From contig OZ253672.1 of NCBI GenBank assembly GCA_965263365.1, positions 1,736,001-1,800,000 on the forward strand: a stretch of 64,000 bases of DNA, read 5' to 3'. A model generated the notes under the pieces. It searched no databases and had not been told where the DNA came from. It saw nothing but the letters and a program-made list of their open reading frames with translations. A program made the position numbers and the translations under genes. Position 1 is the stretch's first letter; each line of letters starts with the position of its first letter. This stretch comes from CANMUM01 sp965263365. Lineage in GTDB: Bacteria > Pseudomonadota > Alphaproteobacteria > Rhodobacterales > Rhodobacteraceae. Shown here piece by piece: positions 9,583-19,500 of the stretch.

Positions 9583-10179
9583 TTAAATTACTTTTACAGT
9601 CGTGCCGACATTTGCAAGCCCGAACAGCTCTTCAATATGCTCGTTATAAAGACCAATACAGCCGCTTGACGACGTACGACCAATCTTGCGCGTATCATTA
9701 TTTCCGTGAATAATATAATATTGCCAGCCTAAATATAAAGCATGCGTCCCAAGCGGATTGAGCGGTCCTGGCCCAACAAAGCTAGGAAGCGAAGGATCAC
9801 GCGCCAACATATTGGCAGTCGGTGACCAAGATGGTCCGTCTTTTTTGCGCACGATGCTTGTCGTACCGCGGCGCACAAACTCCTCGCGAAGCGGAATCGC
9901 AATCGGGTACACGCGATAAATATCTTGAGAAGAGTTCCAATAATGCAACGCAAAGCTGTTTAAATCCGCAAGAATGGCGCCGCTAGAAATATCTGAAAAA
10001 TGATCTCGCCAATTTTGGCTTCGGTAAGCGGAAATGTTGGCTTGGGTTATTGTCCGGTTGATCGTAACGCCTGGCTCAGTCGTTTCTTGACCAAAAACAG
10101 GAGAAACCGCTCCACCCAAACTTGCAGCAACACCAAGCTTAACCGCACGCCTTCGAGATAATTTCTTTTGCTCTGACAT
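9583..10179 (-). CDS. Tat-exported L,D-transpeptidase (YkuD)
   Basis: A 198-residue protein with a twin-arginine signal (LSRRRAVKLGVAAS) and a likely cleavage site after VFGQ near residue 31. The YkuD catalytic region is at the C-terminus: YYIIHGNNDTRKIGR followed by SSSGCIGLYNEHI, containing the catalytic His and Cys. It resembles ErfK/YbiS proteins, which crosslink peptidoglycan or anchor outer-membrane proteins. Export by Tat suggests it folds before transport. Isolated gene, transcribed toward holA. Confidence 0.88.
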   Translation of the reverse strand: MSEQKKLSRRRAVKLGVAASLGGAVSPVFGQETTEPGVTINRTITQANISAYRSQNWRDHFSDISSGAILADLNSFALHYWNSSQDIYRVYPIAIPLREEFVRRGTTSIVRKKDGPSWSPTANMLARDPSLPSFVGPGPLNPLGTHALYLGWQYYIIHGNNDTRKIGRTSSSGCIGLYNEHIEELFGLANVGTTVKVI

Positions 10180-10350
10180 GTTTTACTCTCACTTTAAATT
10201 CTCGAATCAATATAGTTTTTTAAAACAAAAAAAACAACTCACACCAAATTTAAGCAATTTAACGCCCAACTTTTTGATTTCTTCAACATTATCGCTTTCA
10301 AAAAACTTATAATCACGCTAAACCAGAACTAAATTTACGAGGATTTTTTA

Positions 10351-10872
10351 ATGAAAAAGATACTTTCTTTATTATTTGCATTATCGCTTACAGCGTGTGC
10401 CGGCGGATTTGGAACAGGTTCTAAAACGGACATTTATGAAGGTTTTGAAGCATCAGGGAAAATAACCAATTTTTCAAGCGACTCGATACTTGTACGTCAA
10501 TTAGACCTTATCAATTCAGTTAGGCAAGAAAATGGTAGCGGCCCTGTTCGCTTAAATAACCAACTAACTGCAGCTGCACTTACACATGCACGCGACATTG
10601 CGAACCAACAGCGTGCGTGGAATTACGGTTCAGACAAGTCAACGCCATATTTACGCGGTCAACGCGCGGGCTATACGGGAACAGTGGTTGGCGAGCTCGT
10701 TGCCGAAACATATCTTGGCGAAATCACGGTTTTCTCGACTTGGTATAATGCGCCGCTTTCAAGAGAGGTTATATTGAACAGCTCGGCGACGGACGTGGGA
10801 ATCGCCTATTTTATGGATAATGCCAACAAAGTTTGGTGGGTGACCGTGTTCGGTAGCCTTGCAGTTCAGTAA
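10351..10872 (+). CDS. CAP/SCP-domain lipoprotein
   Basis: A 173-residue protein with a lipoprotein signal (LFALSLTAC, modified Cys near residue 16). The body has the CAP superfamily pattern: LDLINSVRQENG, LNNQLTAAALTHARDIA, and a late WVTVFGSL strand. Bacterial CAP proteins are extracytoplasmic and mostly of unknown function. A GAGG ribosome-binding site lies before the start and an intrinsic terminator follows, so it is probably a single-gene transcript. The segment between the conserved helices is shorter than in eukaryotic members. Confidence 0.75.
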   Translation: MKKILSLLFALSLTACAGGFGTGSKTDIYEGFEASGKITNFSSDSILVRQLDLINSVRQENGSGPVRLNNQLTAAALTHARDIANQQRAWNYGSDKSTPYLRGQRAGYTGTVVGELVAETYLGEITVFSTWYNAPLSREVILNSSATDVGIAYFMDNANKVWWVTVFGSLAVQ

Positions 10873-10893
10873 TTTAGTAAAAATATCCATCCC

Positions 10894-10917
10894 AAAATCG
10901 CGCCTTTGCGCGATTTT
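10894..10917 (+). terminator. Intrinsic terminator of the CAP lipoprotein gene
   Basis: A 10-bp stem (AAAATCGCGC / GCGCGATTTT) with a CTTT loop is followed directly by a T run, about 20 bases past the stop codon. Confidence 0.9.
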
Positions 10918-11019
10918 TTATTATCAAACTAAATAAAACTCTGCGCGACCACTTATTTGAGAGTGATATTTTTATACTTTGTCCAATCGCTTATTCAAGC
11001 TTTGAATACCGTTTTCGAA

Positions 11020-11586
11020 TCAAGATGAGCGCGCTAAAAATTTACGAGCTTGCAAGCCTTTATTGAAAAGCATCACATAAGTATTTCCATAGGTTCTAAA
11101 ATGAACAAACTCGGCTTTTTCATACGCACGAATTGCACGGGCATTGGATTTATCAGGGTCAATTGTAATGATCTCGGCACCTGCTTGATGTAATGCTGTC
11201 GCAAGCGCATTTGTGACGCGCGCGCCAATTCCTTTAGAAAGCTGCTGTGGCACACCAATAGATATATCCAGTCCGATTGTCTCATCTGGAAAATCGCGCA
11301 GATAGACTTCGTTGATTTCTTCAGCGAATTGCCGATTGGGAGCATAGTGCCAATACTGAACTAAACCCGTAGGGCGGCCATCTATGGCGAAAATATAAAC
11401 ATGGGTCGCCCCGGTTTTGAAGTCTTCGAGGTAATAACCCCATTCGGTCTCAGGATCGTCCCAATATGCCTGCCATTCGGGTGAGGCGATCCAATTTTTC
11501 ACAAGTCTTTCATCTGAGAGCGAAAGAGGACGGTAGTCTATTCCGTTTCGATGACCTTCAAATTTGAAATATTGATCAAGCGTCAT
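11020..11586 (-). CDS. GNAT-family N-acetyltransferase
   Basis: A 188-residue GCN5-type acetyltransferase. The acetyl-CoA region is visible as IGVPQQLSKGIGARVTNAL around residues 110-128, followed by TIDPDKSNARAIRAYEKAEF, which matches motif B of aminoglycoside 6'-acetyltransferase-like and siderophore-type (Acetyltransf_8) enzymes. The substrate is unknown; similarity in pattern to aminoglycoside acetyltransferases does not establish resistance activity. It lies just downstream of a YkuD lipoprotein gene in the same direction with a 57-base gap, so the two may be co-transcribed. Confidence 0.8.
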   Translation of the reverse strand: MTLDQYFKFEGHRNGIDYRPLSLSDERLVKNWIASPEWQAYWDDPETEWGYYLEDFKTGATHVYIFAIDGRPTGLVQYWHYAPNRQFAEEINEVYLRDFPDETIGLDISIGVPQQLSKGIGARVTNALATALHQAGAEIITIDPDKSNARAIRAYEKAEFVHFRTYGNTYVMLFNKGLQARKFLARSS

Positions 11587-11643
11587 AAATTCTCTACGCT
11601 CTCGCGATCACAGAATTTAAAACGCAGACACAGATTACCCCCC

Positions 11644-12147
11644 TTAAGGACGTATATCAATGACCGCGCCAACTGCGACGAGTTCAAAAATCTCTTTCAT
11701 TTCGGCATTCGAAACCGCAATGCACCCAGCTGTCCAATCTGCACCCAAAGCATCCCGCAAATTATTCGGCTGTCCGTGAATGAAAATATCGCCACCCGGA
11801 TTCCAGTTATTTGCACGTGCAAAAGCGATGTCAGCTTCATTTGGATAAGAAATACCCAACGATAGATAAAATGAACTATTATAGTTTCTGTGGGTAATTC
11901 GGTAACGACCTTCAGGCGTTCTACCATCACCTTCTTTATGCTTGTGCCCGCGAGGCGCAAATCCCAAATCAACGTTATATTCTTTTAATTGATTACTACC
12001 TTGAAAAAGGTACATTTTCCGCGCCGATTTATCGACTATAATATAATCCACTATAGCCTGAATATTAATACGATCACGCCCACCACTGGAGCAAGAAGAG
12101 AGTGCGATAACTGCTCCGCCTGCGAGTAATAGTTCTCTTCGTTTCAT
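11644..12147 (-). CDS. YkuD-family lipoprotein (L,D-transpeptidase-like)
   Basis: A 167-residue protein with a lipoprotein signal (VIALSSCSS, modified Cys at about 19). The YkuD domain shows YIIVDKSARKMYLFQ, the EGDGRTPEGRYRIT stretch near residue 73, then FIHGQPN and the catalytic DWTAGCIAVSN near residue 141. Lipid anchoring would place it on a periplasmic membrane face. It is the third YkuD-type gene within 10 kb, each with a different targeting signal. Confidence 0.85.
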   Translation of the reverse strand: MKRRELLLAGGAVIALSSCSSGGRDRINIQAIVDYIIVDKSARKMYLFQGSNQLKEYNVDLGFAPRGHKHKEGDGRTPEGRYRITHRNYNSSFYLSLGISYPNEADIAFARANNWNPGGDIFIHGQPNNLRDALGADWTAGCIAVSNAEMKEIFELVAVGAVIDIRP

Positions 12148-12217
12148 TTTAGCCTCAATATCATTTTTATCATTAGACTTCTATTACCGCATATATTGAA
12201 AAATCTCAATATCATAA

Positions 12218-12245
12218 AAAAGGGGCGAAGATTTCCGCCCCTTTT
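12218..12245 (-). terminator. Intrinsic terminator of the rpoBC operon
   Basis: A 10-bp stem (AAAAGGGGCG at 12218-12227 with its complement at 12236-12245) with a short AT loop lies about 25 bases past the rpoC stop and has a T run on the minus strand. Confidence 0.9.
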
Positions 12246-12270
12246 CTCTATTCGTATATAAACTTGAGCT

Positions 12271-15200
12271 CTATAAATCCGTTTCTTGACCTGATTCAGA
12301 AACTGATTCTGGCTCTGCTTCTTCAGAAAACGAAAGTGCTAAAGCTTCTTCCTCTTTGCGCGCAACAATTTTAGTATCGCGAGAGTTTGCAATCGCCTTC
12401 ACATCATGAATCGCCATTCCAGTTCCCGCAGGAATGAGACGTCCAACAATGACGTTTTCTTTCAAACCAATCAACTTATCAGACTTACCCTGTGTTGATG
12501 CTTCGGTTAACACTCGAGTTGTTTCTTGGAAAGAAGCCGCAGAGATGAAGCTACGTGTTTGAAGACTTGCTTTGGTGATACCGAGCAGAACAGGGAACGC
12601 GGTTGCAGGCTCAAGACCAGCTTCAATCGCCTTCTTATTTTCTTCTTCAAATTCATAGCGATCAACTTGCTCCCCCTTCAGCATGATTGTGCCTCCAGAA
12701 TCGGTGATCTCAAACTTTTGAAGCATTTGACGCACAATCACCTCAATATGCTTGTCGTTGATCTTCACACCTTGCAAACGATAAACATCCTGAACTTCAT
12801 CAATGAGATAATCAGCAAGCGCTTCAACGCCCAAAATCGCCAAAATATCATGAGGCGCTGGATGCCCATCCATAATATATTCACCTCTACGAATAAGTTC
12901 ACCCTCTTGAACGGGAATGTGCTTACCCTTCGGTATTGTGTACTCAACTGGCTCAGCACCCTCGTCGAGAGGTTCAATGATCACACGGCGTTTGTTTTTA
13001 TAGTCTTTTCCGAAACGGACATATCCATCAATCTCACAAATCACAGCATGATCTTTAGGACGGCGCGCCTCAAATAGTTCCGCCACGCGCGGGAGACCAC
13101 CTGTGATGTCTTTAGTCCGCGCTCCTTCACGTGGAATTCTCGCAAGAACATCTCCAGCATTAACTTCTTGACCATCCTCAACCGAAATAATCGCATCAAC
13201 AGACATCGCATGTGTCTCAGGATTACCCGATTCAGTGTTGAGTAACTCGCCAGTGTTTGGATCCGTTAAGGCAATCTGTGGCTTAAGATCCTTAGCACCA
13301 GCCGCCGTGCTCCAATCGGAAACGATGCGCTGTGCAATGCCAGTCGCTTCATCCGTGTCTTCACGAACTGCAACCCCCGAAACAAGATCGATAAACTTAG
13401 CCACACCGGCGTTTTCGGCTAAAATTGGTGAGGTATAAGGGTCCCACTCAAACAACTTAGAACCGCGTGTAACTTTATCACCATTCTTTACGTGCAATTT
13501 AGAACCGTAACCCACTTTATATTTGGCAAGTTCAGCCCCCGATTCTCCAATGACGTAAATCTCCGCACCACGTGTCATCGAAATCACTTCTCCAGACGCG
13601 TTTGTGATAAACTTTTCATTTCGAATTTCAATTGTACCAGCCTGACTAGACTCTTGAATCGACTGTGAACCACCTTGCGCAATACCGCCAATGTGGAAAG
13701 TCCGCATGGTTAGCTGTGTTCCCGGCTCACCAATGGATTGTGCCGCAATAATACCGACCGCTTCACCTGGGTTTACCTTTGTCCCACGTGCCAAGTCACG
13801 TCCGTAACACTGTGCACAAACCCCATCTTCAGCTTCACAGGTCAGTGGAGAACGGATTTTAACGTTTTGAACACCTGCTTCATCAATAATATCTGCAGTC
13901 TTTTCCTCTATGATAACCCCTGAAGGCGCTAGAATTTCCTGCGTGACAGGATGCAAAACATCTTCAGCAGCCACACGGCCCAAAATACGCTCAGCAAGCG
14001 ATGATACGATCTCACCATCACGCACTGCCGCACGTGCAGTAATTGCACGATCAGTGCCACAATTATCAATCCGAATGATACAATCTTGCGCCACATCCAC
14101 CAATCGACGGGTTAGATAACCTGAGTTTGCAGTCTTAAGCGCTGTATCAGCAAGACCTTTTCGAGCGCCGTGCGTTGAGTTAAAATACTCAAGAACCGTC
14201 AAGCCCTCTTTAAAGTTCGATACAATCGGTGTCTCAATAATCTCACCAGACGGTTTTGCCATAAGTCCACGCATACCGCCGAGCTGTTTCATCTGATTTT
14301 GCGAACCACGTGCACCCGAATGGGCCATCATATAAACTGAATTCGGCTCCTGCTCAACGCCATCGATTGACTTTGAGGCTGATATTTCGCCCATCATTTC
14401 ATTCGCGACTTTATCTGAACATTGTGACCAAACATCTACAATCTTGTTGTATTTTTCGCCTTGAGTGATCAGGCCGTCTAGGTATTGTTGCTCAAAACCT
14501 TTCACTTGCTCACGCGTGCTATTTACAAGATCCCACTTGGTACCTGGAACGAGCATATCATCTTTACCAAATGAAATACCGGCCTTAAAGGCTTCACGGA
14601 AACCCAGTGACATAATGCGGTCTGCGAACATCACGGTCTCTTTTTGACCGCTAAACCGATAAACAACATCAATCACTTCTGCGATGTCTTTTTTACGTAA
14701 TAGCTTATTAACGAGACTAAACGGCGTATTGTGATGCTTCGGAAGTATTTTTCCAACGCGAACACGTCCCGGCGTCGTTTCATAACGCTTGAAATATAAT
14801 TCACCCATTTCATCATATTGCTCAACGCGCACATTAACCTTGGAGTGCAGGTTAACAACGCCCGTTTCAAGCGCGTAATCAAGTTCTTCCATTGAGGCAA
14901 AATTTTTGCCTTCCCCTGGTTGACCTTCACGCATCATTGTCACGTAATAAAGTCCCAAAACCATGTCTTGTGAGGGGACAATAATAGGCTTACCGTTTGC
15001 CGGGCTAAGTACGTTATTTGTCGACATCATTAAGACACGCGCTTCGAGCTGTGCCTCAATCGAAAGTGGCACGTGAACAGCCATTTGGTCGCCGTCAAAA
15101 TCCGCGTTAAATGCAGAGCAAACCAAAGGATGCAGCTGAATGGCCTTGCCTTCGACAAGAACCGGTTCAAATGCCTGAATACCAAGGCGGTGCAAGGTCG

Positions 15201-16485
15201 GTGCGCGGTTCAACAGAACAGGGTGCTCGCGAATAACTTCATCAAGTATATCCCAAACCTCAGGACGTTCTTTTTCAACCATTTTCTTGGCTTGCTTGAC
15301 CGTTGAAGTATACCCTTTTGCCTCTAAGCGGGAGAAGATAAACGGCTTAAACAATTCAAGCGCCATTTTCTTGGGTAATCCGCATTGATGTAACATCAAC
15401 TCGGGGCCAGAAACGATTACAGAACGGCCAGAGAAATCAACGCGCTTACCAAGCAAGTTTTGACGGAAACGTCCCTGCTTACCCTTGAGCATATCAGCAA
15501 GTGATTTCAATGGACGACGATTGTTCCCAGTGATCACACGACCACGACGTCCATTGTCAAACAAAGCGTCAACGGATTCTTGCAACATACGTTTTTCATT
15601 GCGAACAATGATGTCAGGCGCACGCAGTTCAATAAGACGCTTCAGACGATTATTCCGGTTAATCACGCGGCGATAGAGATCATTCAAATCCGAAGTTGCG
15701 AAACGTCCACCATCAAGCGGCACAAGAGGACGTAACTCAGGCGGGATGACGGGAACCACTGTTAAAATCATCCACTCAGGACGATTTCCAGATTCACGGA
15801 AATTCTCAATGATTTTGAGACGTTTAATAATTTTCTTAGGCTTAAGTTCACCAGTCGCTTCTGCAAGCTCTTCACGAAGCTTTTCCGCTTCCGCGTCGAG
15901 ATCGATATTTATCAACATTTCGCGAATGGCTTCGGCGCCAATACCTGCGGTAAAACTCTCCTCACCATAATTATCTTGTGCGTCTAAAAACTCTTCTTCA
16001 GAGAGAAGTTGACCGTATTTTAAGTCAGTTAAGCCTGGCTCAATTACGATATAGTTTTCAAAGTAAAGCACGCGCTCAAGATTGCGCAATGTCATATCCA
16101 ACATCAAACCAATACGAGATGGCAATGACTTCAAGAACCAAATATGCGCAACAGGCGCAGCAAGTTCAATGTGACCCATGCGTTCACGGCGCACTTTTTG
16201 AAGGGTAACTTCAACACCGCATTTCTCGCACGTCACACCACGATACTTCATTCGTTTGTATTTTCCACAAAGACATTCATAATCTTTGATCGGACCGAAA
16301 ATGCGCGCACAAAACAAACCGTCACGCTCAGGTTTAAAGGTACGATAGTTAATCGTTTCAGGTTTTTTGATCTCTCCGTAAGACCAGCTCAAAATACGCT
16401 CAGGGCTTGCAAGCGAAATCTTGATTTCGTCGAAAGACTTCGGCGGCACAACGGGAGAAAATGGATTATTTGTAACTTGATTCAT
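12271..16485 (-). CDS. rpoC: RNA polymerase beta' subunit
   Basis: A 1404-residue catalytic subunit. Visible landmarks are the N-terminal zinc ribbon (CLCGKYKRMKYRGVTCEKCG near residues 71-89), the Mg-binding NADFDGDQMAVH near residue 460, the bridge-helix and trigger-loop regions (MAHSGARGSQNQMKQLGGMRG; LTMRTFHIGG), and the second zinc site with cysteines in CEAEDGVCAQCYG. Length and order of motifs are standard. It follows rpoB with a 43-base gap and ends at a strong terminator. Confidence 0.99.
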   Translation of the reverse strand: MNQVTNNPFSPVVPPKSFDEIKISLASPERILSWSYGEIKKPETINYRTFKPERDGLFCARIFGPIKDYECLCGKYKRMKYRGVTCEKCGVEVTLQKVRRERMGHIELAAPVAHIWFLKSLPSRIGLMLDMTLRNLERVLYFENYIVIEPGLTDLKYGQLLSEEEFLDAQDNYGEESFTAGIGAEAIREMLINIDLDAEAEKLREELAEATGELKPKKIIKRLKIIENFRESGNRPEWMILTVVPVIPPELRPLVPLDGGRFATSDLNDLYRRVINRNNRLKRLIELRAPDIIVRNEKRMLQESVDALFDNGRRGRVITGNNRRPLKSLADMLKGKQGRFRQNLLGKRVDFSGRSVIVSGPELMLHQCGLPKKMALELFKPFIFSRLEAKGYTSTVKQAKKMVEKERPEVWDILDEVIREHPVLLNRAPTLHRLGIQAFEPVLVEGKAIQLHPLVCSAFNADFDGDQMAVHVPLSIEAQLEARVLMMSTNNVLSPANGKPIIVPSQDMVLGLYYVTMMREGQPGEGKNFASMEELDYALETGVVNLHSKVNVRVEQYDEMGELYFKRYETTPGRVRVGKILPKHHNTPFSLVNKLLRKKDIAEVIDVVYRFSGQKETVMFADRIMSLGFREAFKAGISFGKDDMLVPGTKWDLVNSTREQVKGFEQQYLDGLITQGEKYNKIVDVWSQCSDKVANEMMGEISASKSIDGVEQEPNSVYMMAHSGARGSQNQMKQLGGMRGLMAKPSGEIIETPIVSNFKEGLTVLEYFNSTHGARKGLADTALKTANSGYLTRRLVDVAQDCIIRIDNCGTDRAITARAAVRDGEIVSSLAERILGRVAAEDVLHPVTQEILAPSGVIIEEKTADIIDEAGVQNVKIRSPLTCEAEDGVCAQCYGRDLARGTKVNPGEAVGIIAAQSIGEPGTQLTMRTFHIGGIAQGGSQSIQESSQAGTIEIRNEKFITNASGEVISMTRGAEIYVIGESGAELAKYKVGYGSKLHVKNGDKVTRGSKLFEWDPYTSPILAENAGVAKFIDLVSGVAVREDTDEATGIAQRIVSDWSTAAGAKDLKPQIALTDPNTGELLNTESGNPETHAMSVDAIISVEDGQEVNAGDVLARIPREGARTKDITGGLPRVAELFEARRPKDHAVICEIDGYVRFGKDYKNKRRVIIEPLDEGAEPVEYTIPKGKHIPVQEGELIRRGEYIMDGHPAPHDILAILGVEALADYLIDEVQDVYRLQGVKINDKHIEVIVRQMLQKFEITDSGGTIMLKGEQVDRYEFEEENKKAIEAGLEPATAFPVLLGITKASLQTRSFISAASFQETTRVLTEASTQGKSDKLIGLKENVIVGRLIPAGTGMAIHDVKAIANSRDTKIVARKEEEALALSFSEEAEPESVSESGQETDL

Positions 16486-16528
16486 AGTGTCCTCTCTAAT
16501 TCCTAAATTGGTAAGGGCGCGAGCGCCC

Positions 16529-19500
16529 CTACTCTTCTTCCTCCGCTTCCGCGTCTTTTAGCTCTACATTGAGTCCTAGAGAACGAATCTCTTTAACCAG
16601 AACATTAAAGCTTTCGGGAATACCAGCTTCAAAATCATTTTCGCCTTTGACGATGCTTTCATAAACTTTGGTACGTCCAGCAACATCATCAGACTTAACA
16701 GTCAGCATCTCTTGCAATGTGTAAGCTGCACCATAAGCTTCAAGTGCCCACACTTCCATTTCTCCGAAACGCTGACCACCAAATTGAGCTTTACCGCCCA
16801 ATGGCTGTTGCGTCACAAGAGAGTATGGTCCGGTTGAGCGCGCATGAATCTTTTCATCAACGAGGTGATGAAGCTTCAAAAGATACTTCATTCCAACAGT
16901 GACAGGACGCGCAAATTGCTCACCGGTTCGTCCATCAAAGACAATCGACTGTCCTGACTTATCAAAGCCCGCCCGTAAGAGGGCCTCATCAACATCATTT
17001 TCCTTAGCCCCATCAAATACAGGCGTCGCGATCGGAACACCTTTTTTCACGGCACTTGCAGATTTAATCAAATCCTCTTCGGTAAGCTTATCAAGCTCAG
17101 CTGCAAATCGGTCGCCCTTATAGGCATTTTGCATCGCATCACGTACAGGTGTGAGGTCGCCAGAACGATGGTATTCGCCTAAAGCATCTTCAATTGTACG
17201 ACCCAATCCACGCGCCGCCCAACCCATATGAGTTTCAAAAATCTGTCCAACATTCATTCGTGAAGGAACGCCAAGTGGATTCAAAACCATATCAACGGGG
17301 GTACCATCAGCCAAAAACGGCATATCTTCTTCGGGCACAACACGTGATATAACACCTTTGTTGCCGTGACGTCCTGCCATTTTATCACCAGGCTGAAGCT
17401 TCCGCTTCACAGCAATAAACACTTTTACAATTTTCATAACGCCTGGAGGCATATCATCGCCGCGACGCACTTTTTCAACTTTATCTTCAAATCGAAGTTC
17501 AACTGCTTTTTTCTGCGTGTCGAAAAGTTGATTCAAGCTTTCAATTTCGGCAGAAACTTTATCGTCAGATACAGCAATTTGCCACCAAAGACCTTTAGAA
17601 ACACTATCGAGAAGGGCATCATCAACACTTATGCCACTCTTAATCCCTTTAGGCCCTTTCGAAACGCTTTGCCCGAGGAGCATATTTTTCAAACGTCCAT
17701 AAAAGTTACGTTCCAAAATCGCCATCTCATCGGACTTATCTCGATTTAAGCGCGCAACTTCTTCGCGCTCGATTTGAAGAGCACGCTCGTCTTTTTCAAC
17801 GCCATGACGGTTGAAGACGCGAACCTCTACAACTGTTCCAAAATCACCTGGACTTAAGCGAAGCGAAGTATCTCTAACATCAGAAGCTTTTTCACCGAAA
17901 ATTGCGCGAAGCAACTTCTCTTCTGGTGTCATTGGGCTTTCACCTTTTGGTGTAATTTTACCAACAAGAATGTCACCGGGGCCGACCTCAGCCCCAATAT
18001 AGACGATCCCAGCTTCATCAAGATTGCGCAAAGCCTCTTCACCAACATTCGGAATATCACGCGTTATTTCTTCAGGTCCAAGCTTCGTATCACGCGCCGC
18101 AATCTCAAACTCTTCAATGTGAATTGAAGTGTAAACATCTTCTTTTGCGATACGCTCCGAAATCAGGATCGAATCCTCGTAGTTATAACCATTCCAAGGC
18201 ATAAACGCGACGCACACATTCTTACCAAGCGCTAACTCGCCTTGGTCAGTCGAAGGCCCATCGGCAATGACTTGGTTCGCAACAACGCGATCACCAACAT
18301 TCACGAGTGGACGCTGATTAATACACGTGTTTTGATTAGATCTTTGGAATTTACGCAAACGGTAAATTTCAACGCCTGGCTCGCCCGCTTCCAACTGATC
18401 GGTAACACGTACAACGATACGCATTGCATCAACTTGATCAACAATGCCGCCACGGCGCGCCATAATCGCAGCCCCTGAATCGCGCGCAACAACTTCTTCC
18501 ATGCCTGTTCCCACAAAAGGAGCCTCAGCGCGTAGAAGTGGCACAGCTTGACGCTGCATGTTCGACCCCATCAATGCACGGTTAGCGTCGTCATTTTCGA
18601 GGAACGGGATCAAAGAAGCCGCCACCGAAACGAGCTGCTTAGGCGATACGTCAATCCAATCCACGTTTTGCGAAGGATAAATCGTGTAATCGCCGGCCTG
18701 ACGTGTTGAAACCATTTCTTGAACAAATGCGCCTTTATCATCCAACTCGGCATTCGCCTGAGCAATCACATAACGCTGCTCCTCCGTTGCAGACAAGTAC
18801 TTCACATCCTCAGTGACGCGGCCTTCCTCCACTTTACGGTAAGGCGTTTCAATGAAACCATATTTGTTAACACGCGCAAAGGTTGCAAGCGAGTTTATGA
18901 GACCAATATTGGGACCCTCAGGCGTTTCAATCGGACACATACGTCCGTAATGCGTGGCATGCACGTCGCGCACCTCAAATCCCGCACGTTCACGGGTCAA
19001 GCCACCTGGTCCAAGCGCCGAAAGGCGTCGCTTATGAGTTACCTCAGAAAGCGGGTTTGTCTGATCCATAAACTGGGACAACTGCGATGAGCCAAAAAAT
19101 TCGCGCACAGCCGCGGAAACAGGTTTCGCATTAATCAAATCCTGTGGCATAATTGTGTCAATCTCAAGTGTCGTCATGCGCTCTTTAATTGCGCGCTCCA
19201 TGCGCGAAAGTCCCACACGATATTGATTTTCCATCAACTCACCAACAGAACGTACACGACGATTTCCAAGATGATCAATATCATCAACGTCACCGCGACC
19301 ATCACGGAGTTCAATAATCGCACGAATAACTTCAATAATATCAGTGCGATCAAGCGTGCGTTGAGTATCAGGCGCATCAAGATTGAGACGCATATTCAAT
19401 TTAACACGACCAACGGCCGAAAGATCGTAGCGCTCAGCATCAAAAAACAAGCTGTCAAACAAGTCTTCCGCAGCCTCAAGGGTTGGCGGTTCACCTGGAC

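Noticed and set aside
11020..11586. Aminoglycoside resistance gene
   Set aside because: Motif pattern is only generic for this GNAT subgroup; nothing marks it as a resistance enzyme and it has no mobile context.
12526..13077. 183-codon open frame antisense to rpoC
   Set aside because: Lies opposite the unmistakable rpoC reading frame, has no ribosome-binding site or family resemblance, and similar antisense open frames recur along rpoB and rpoC.
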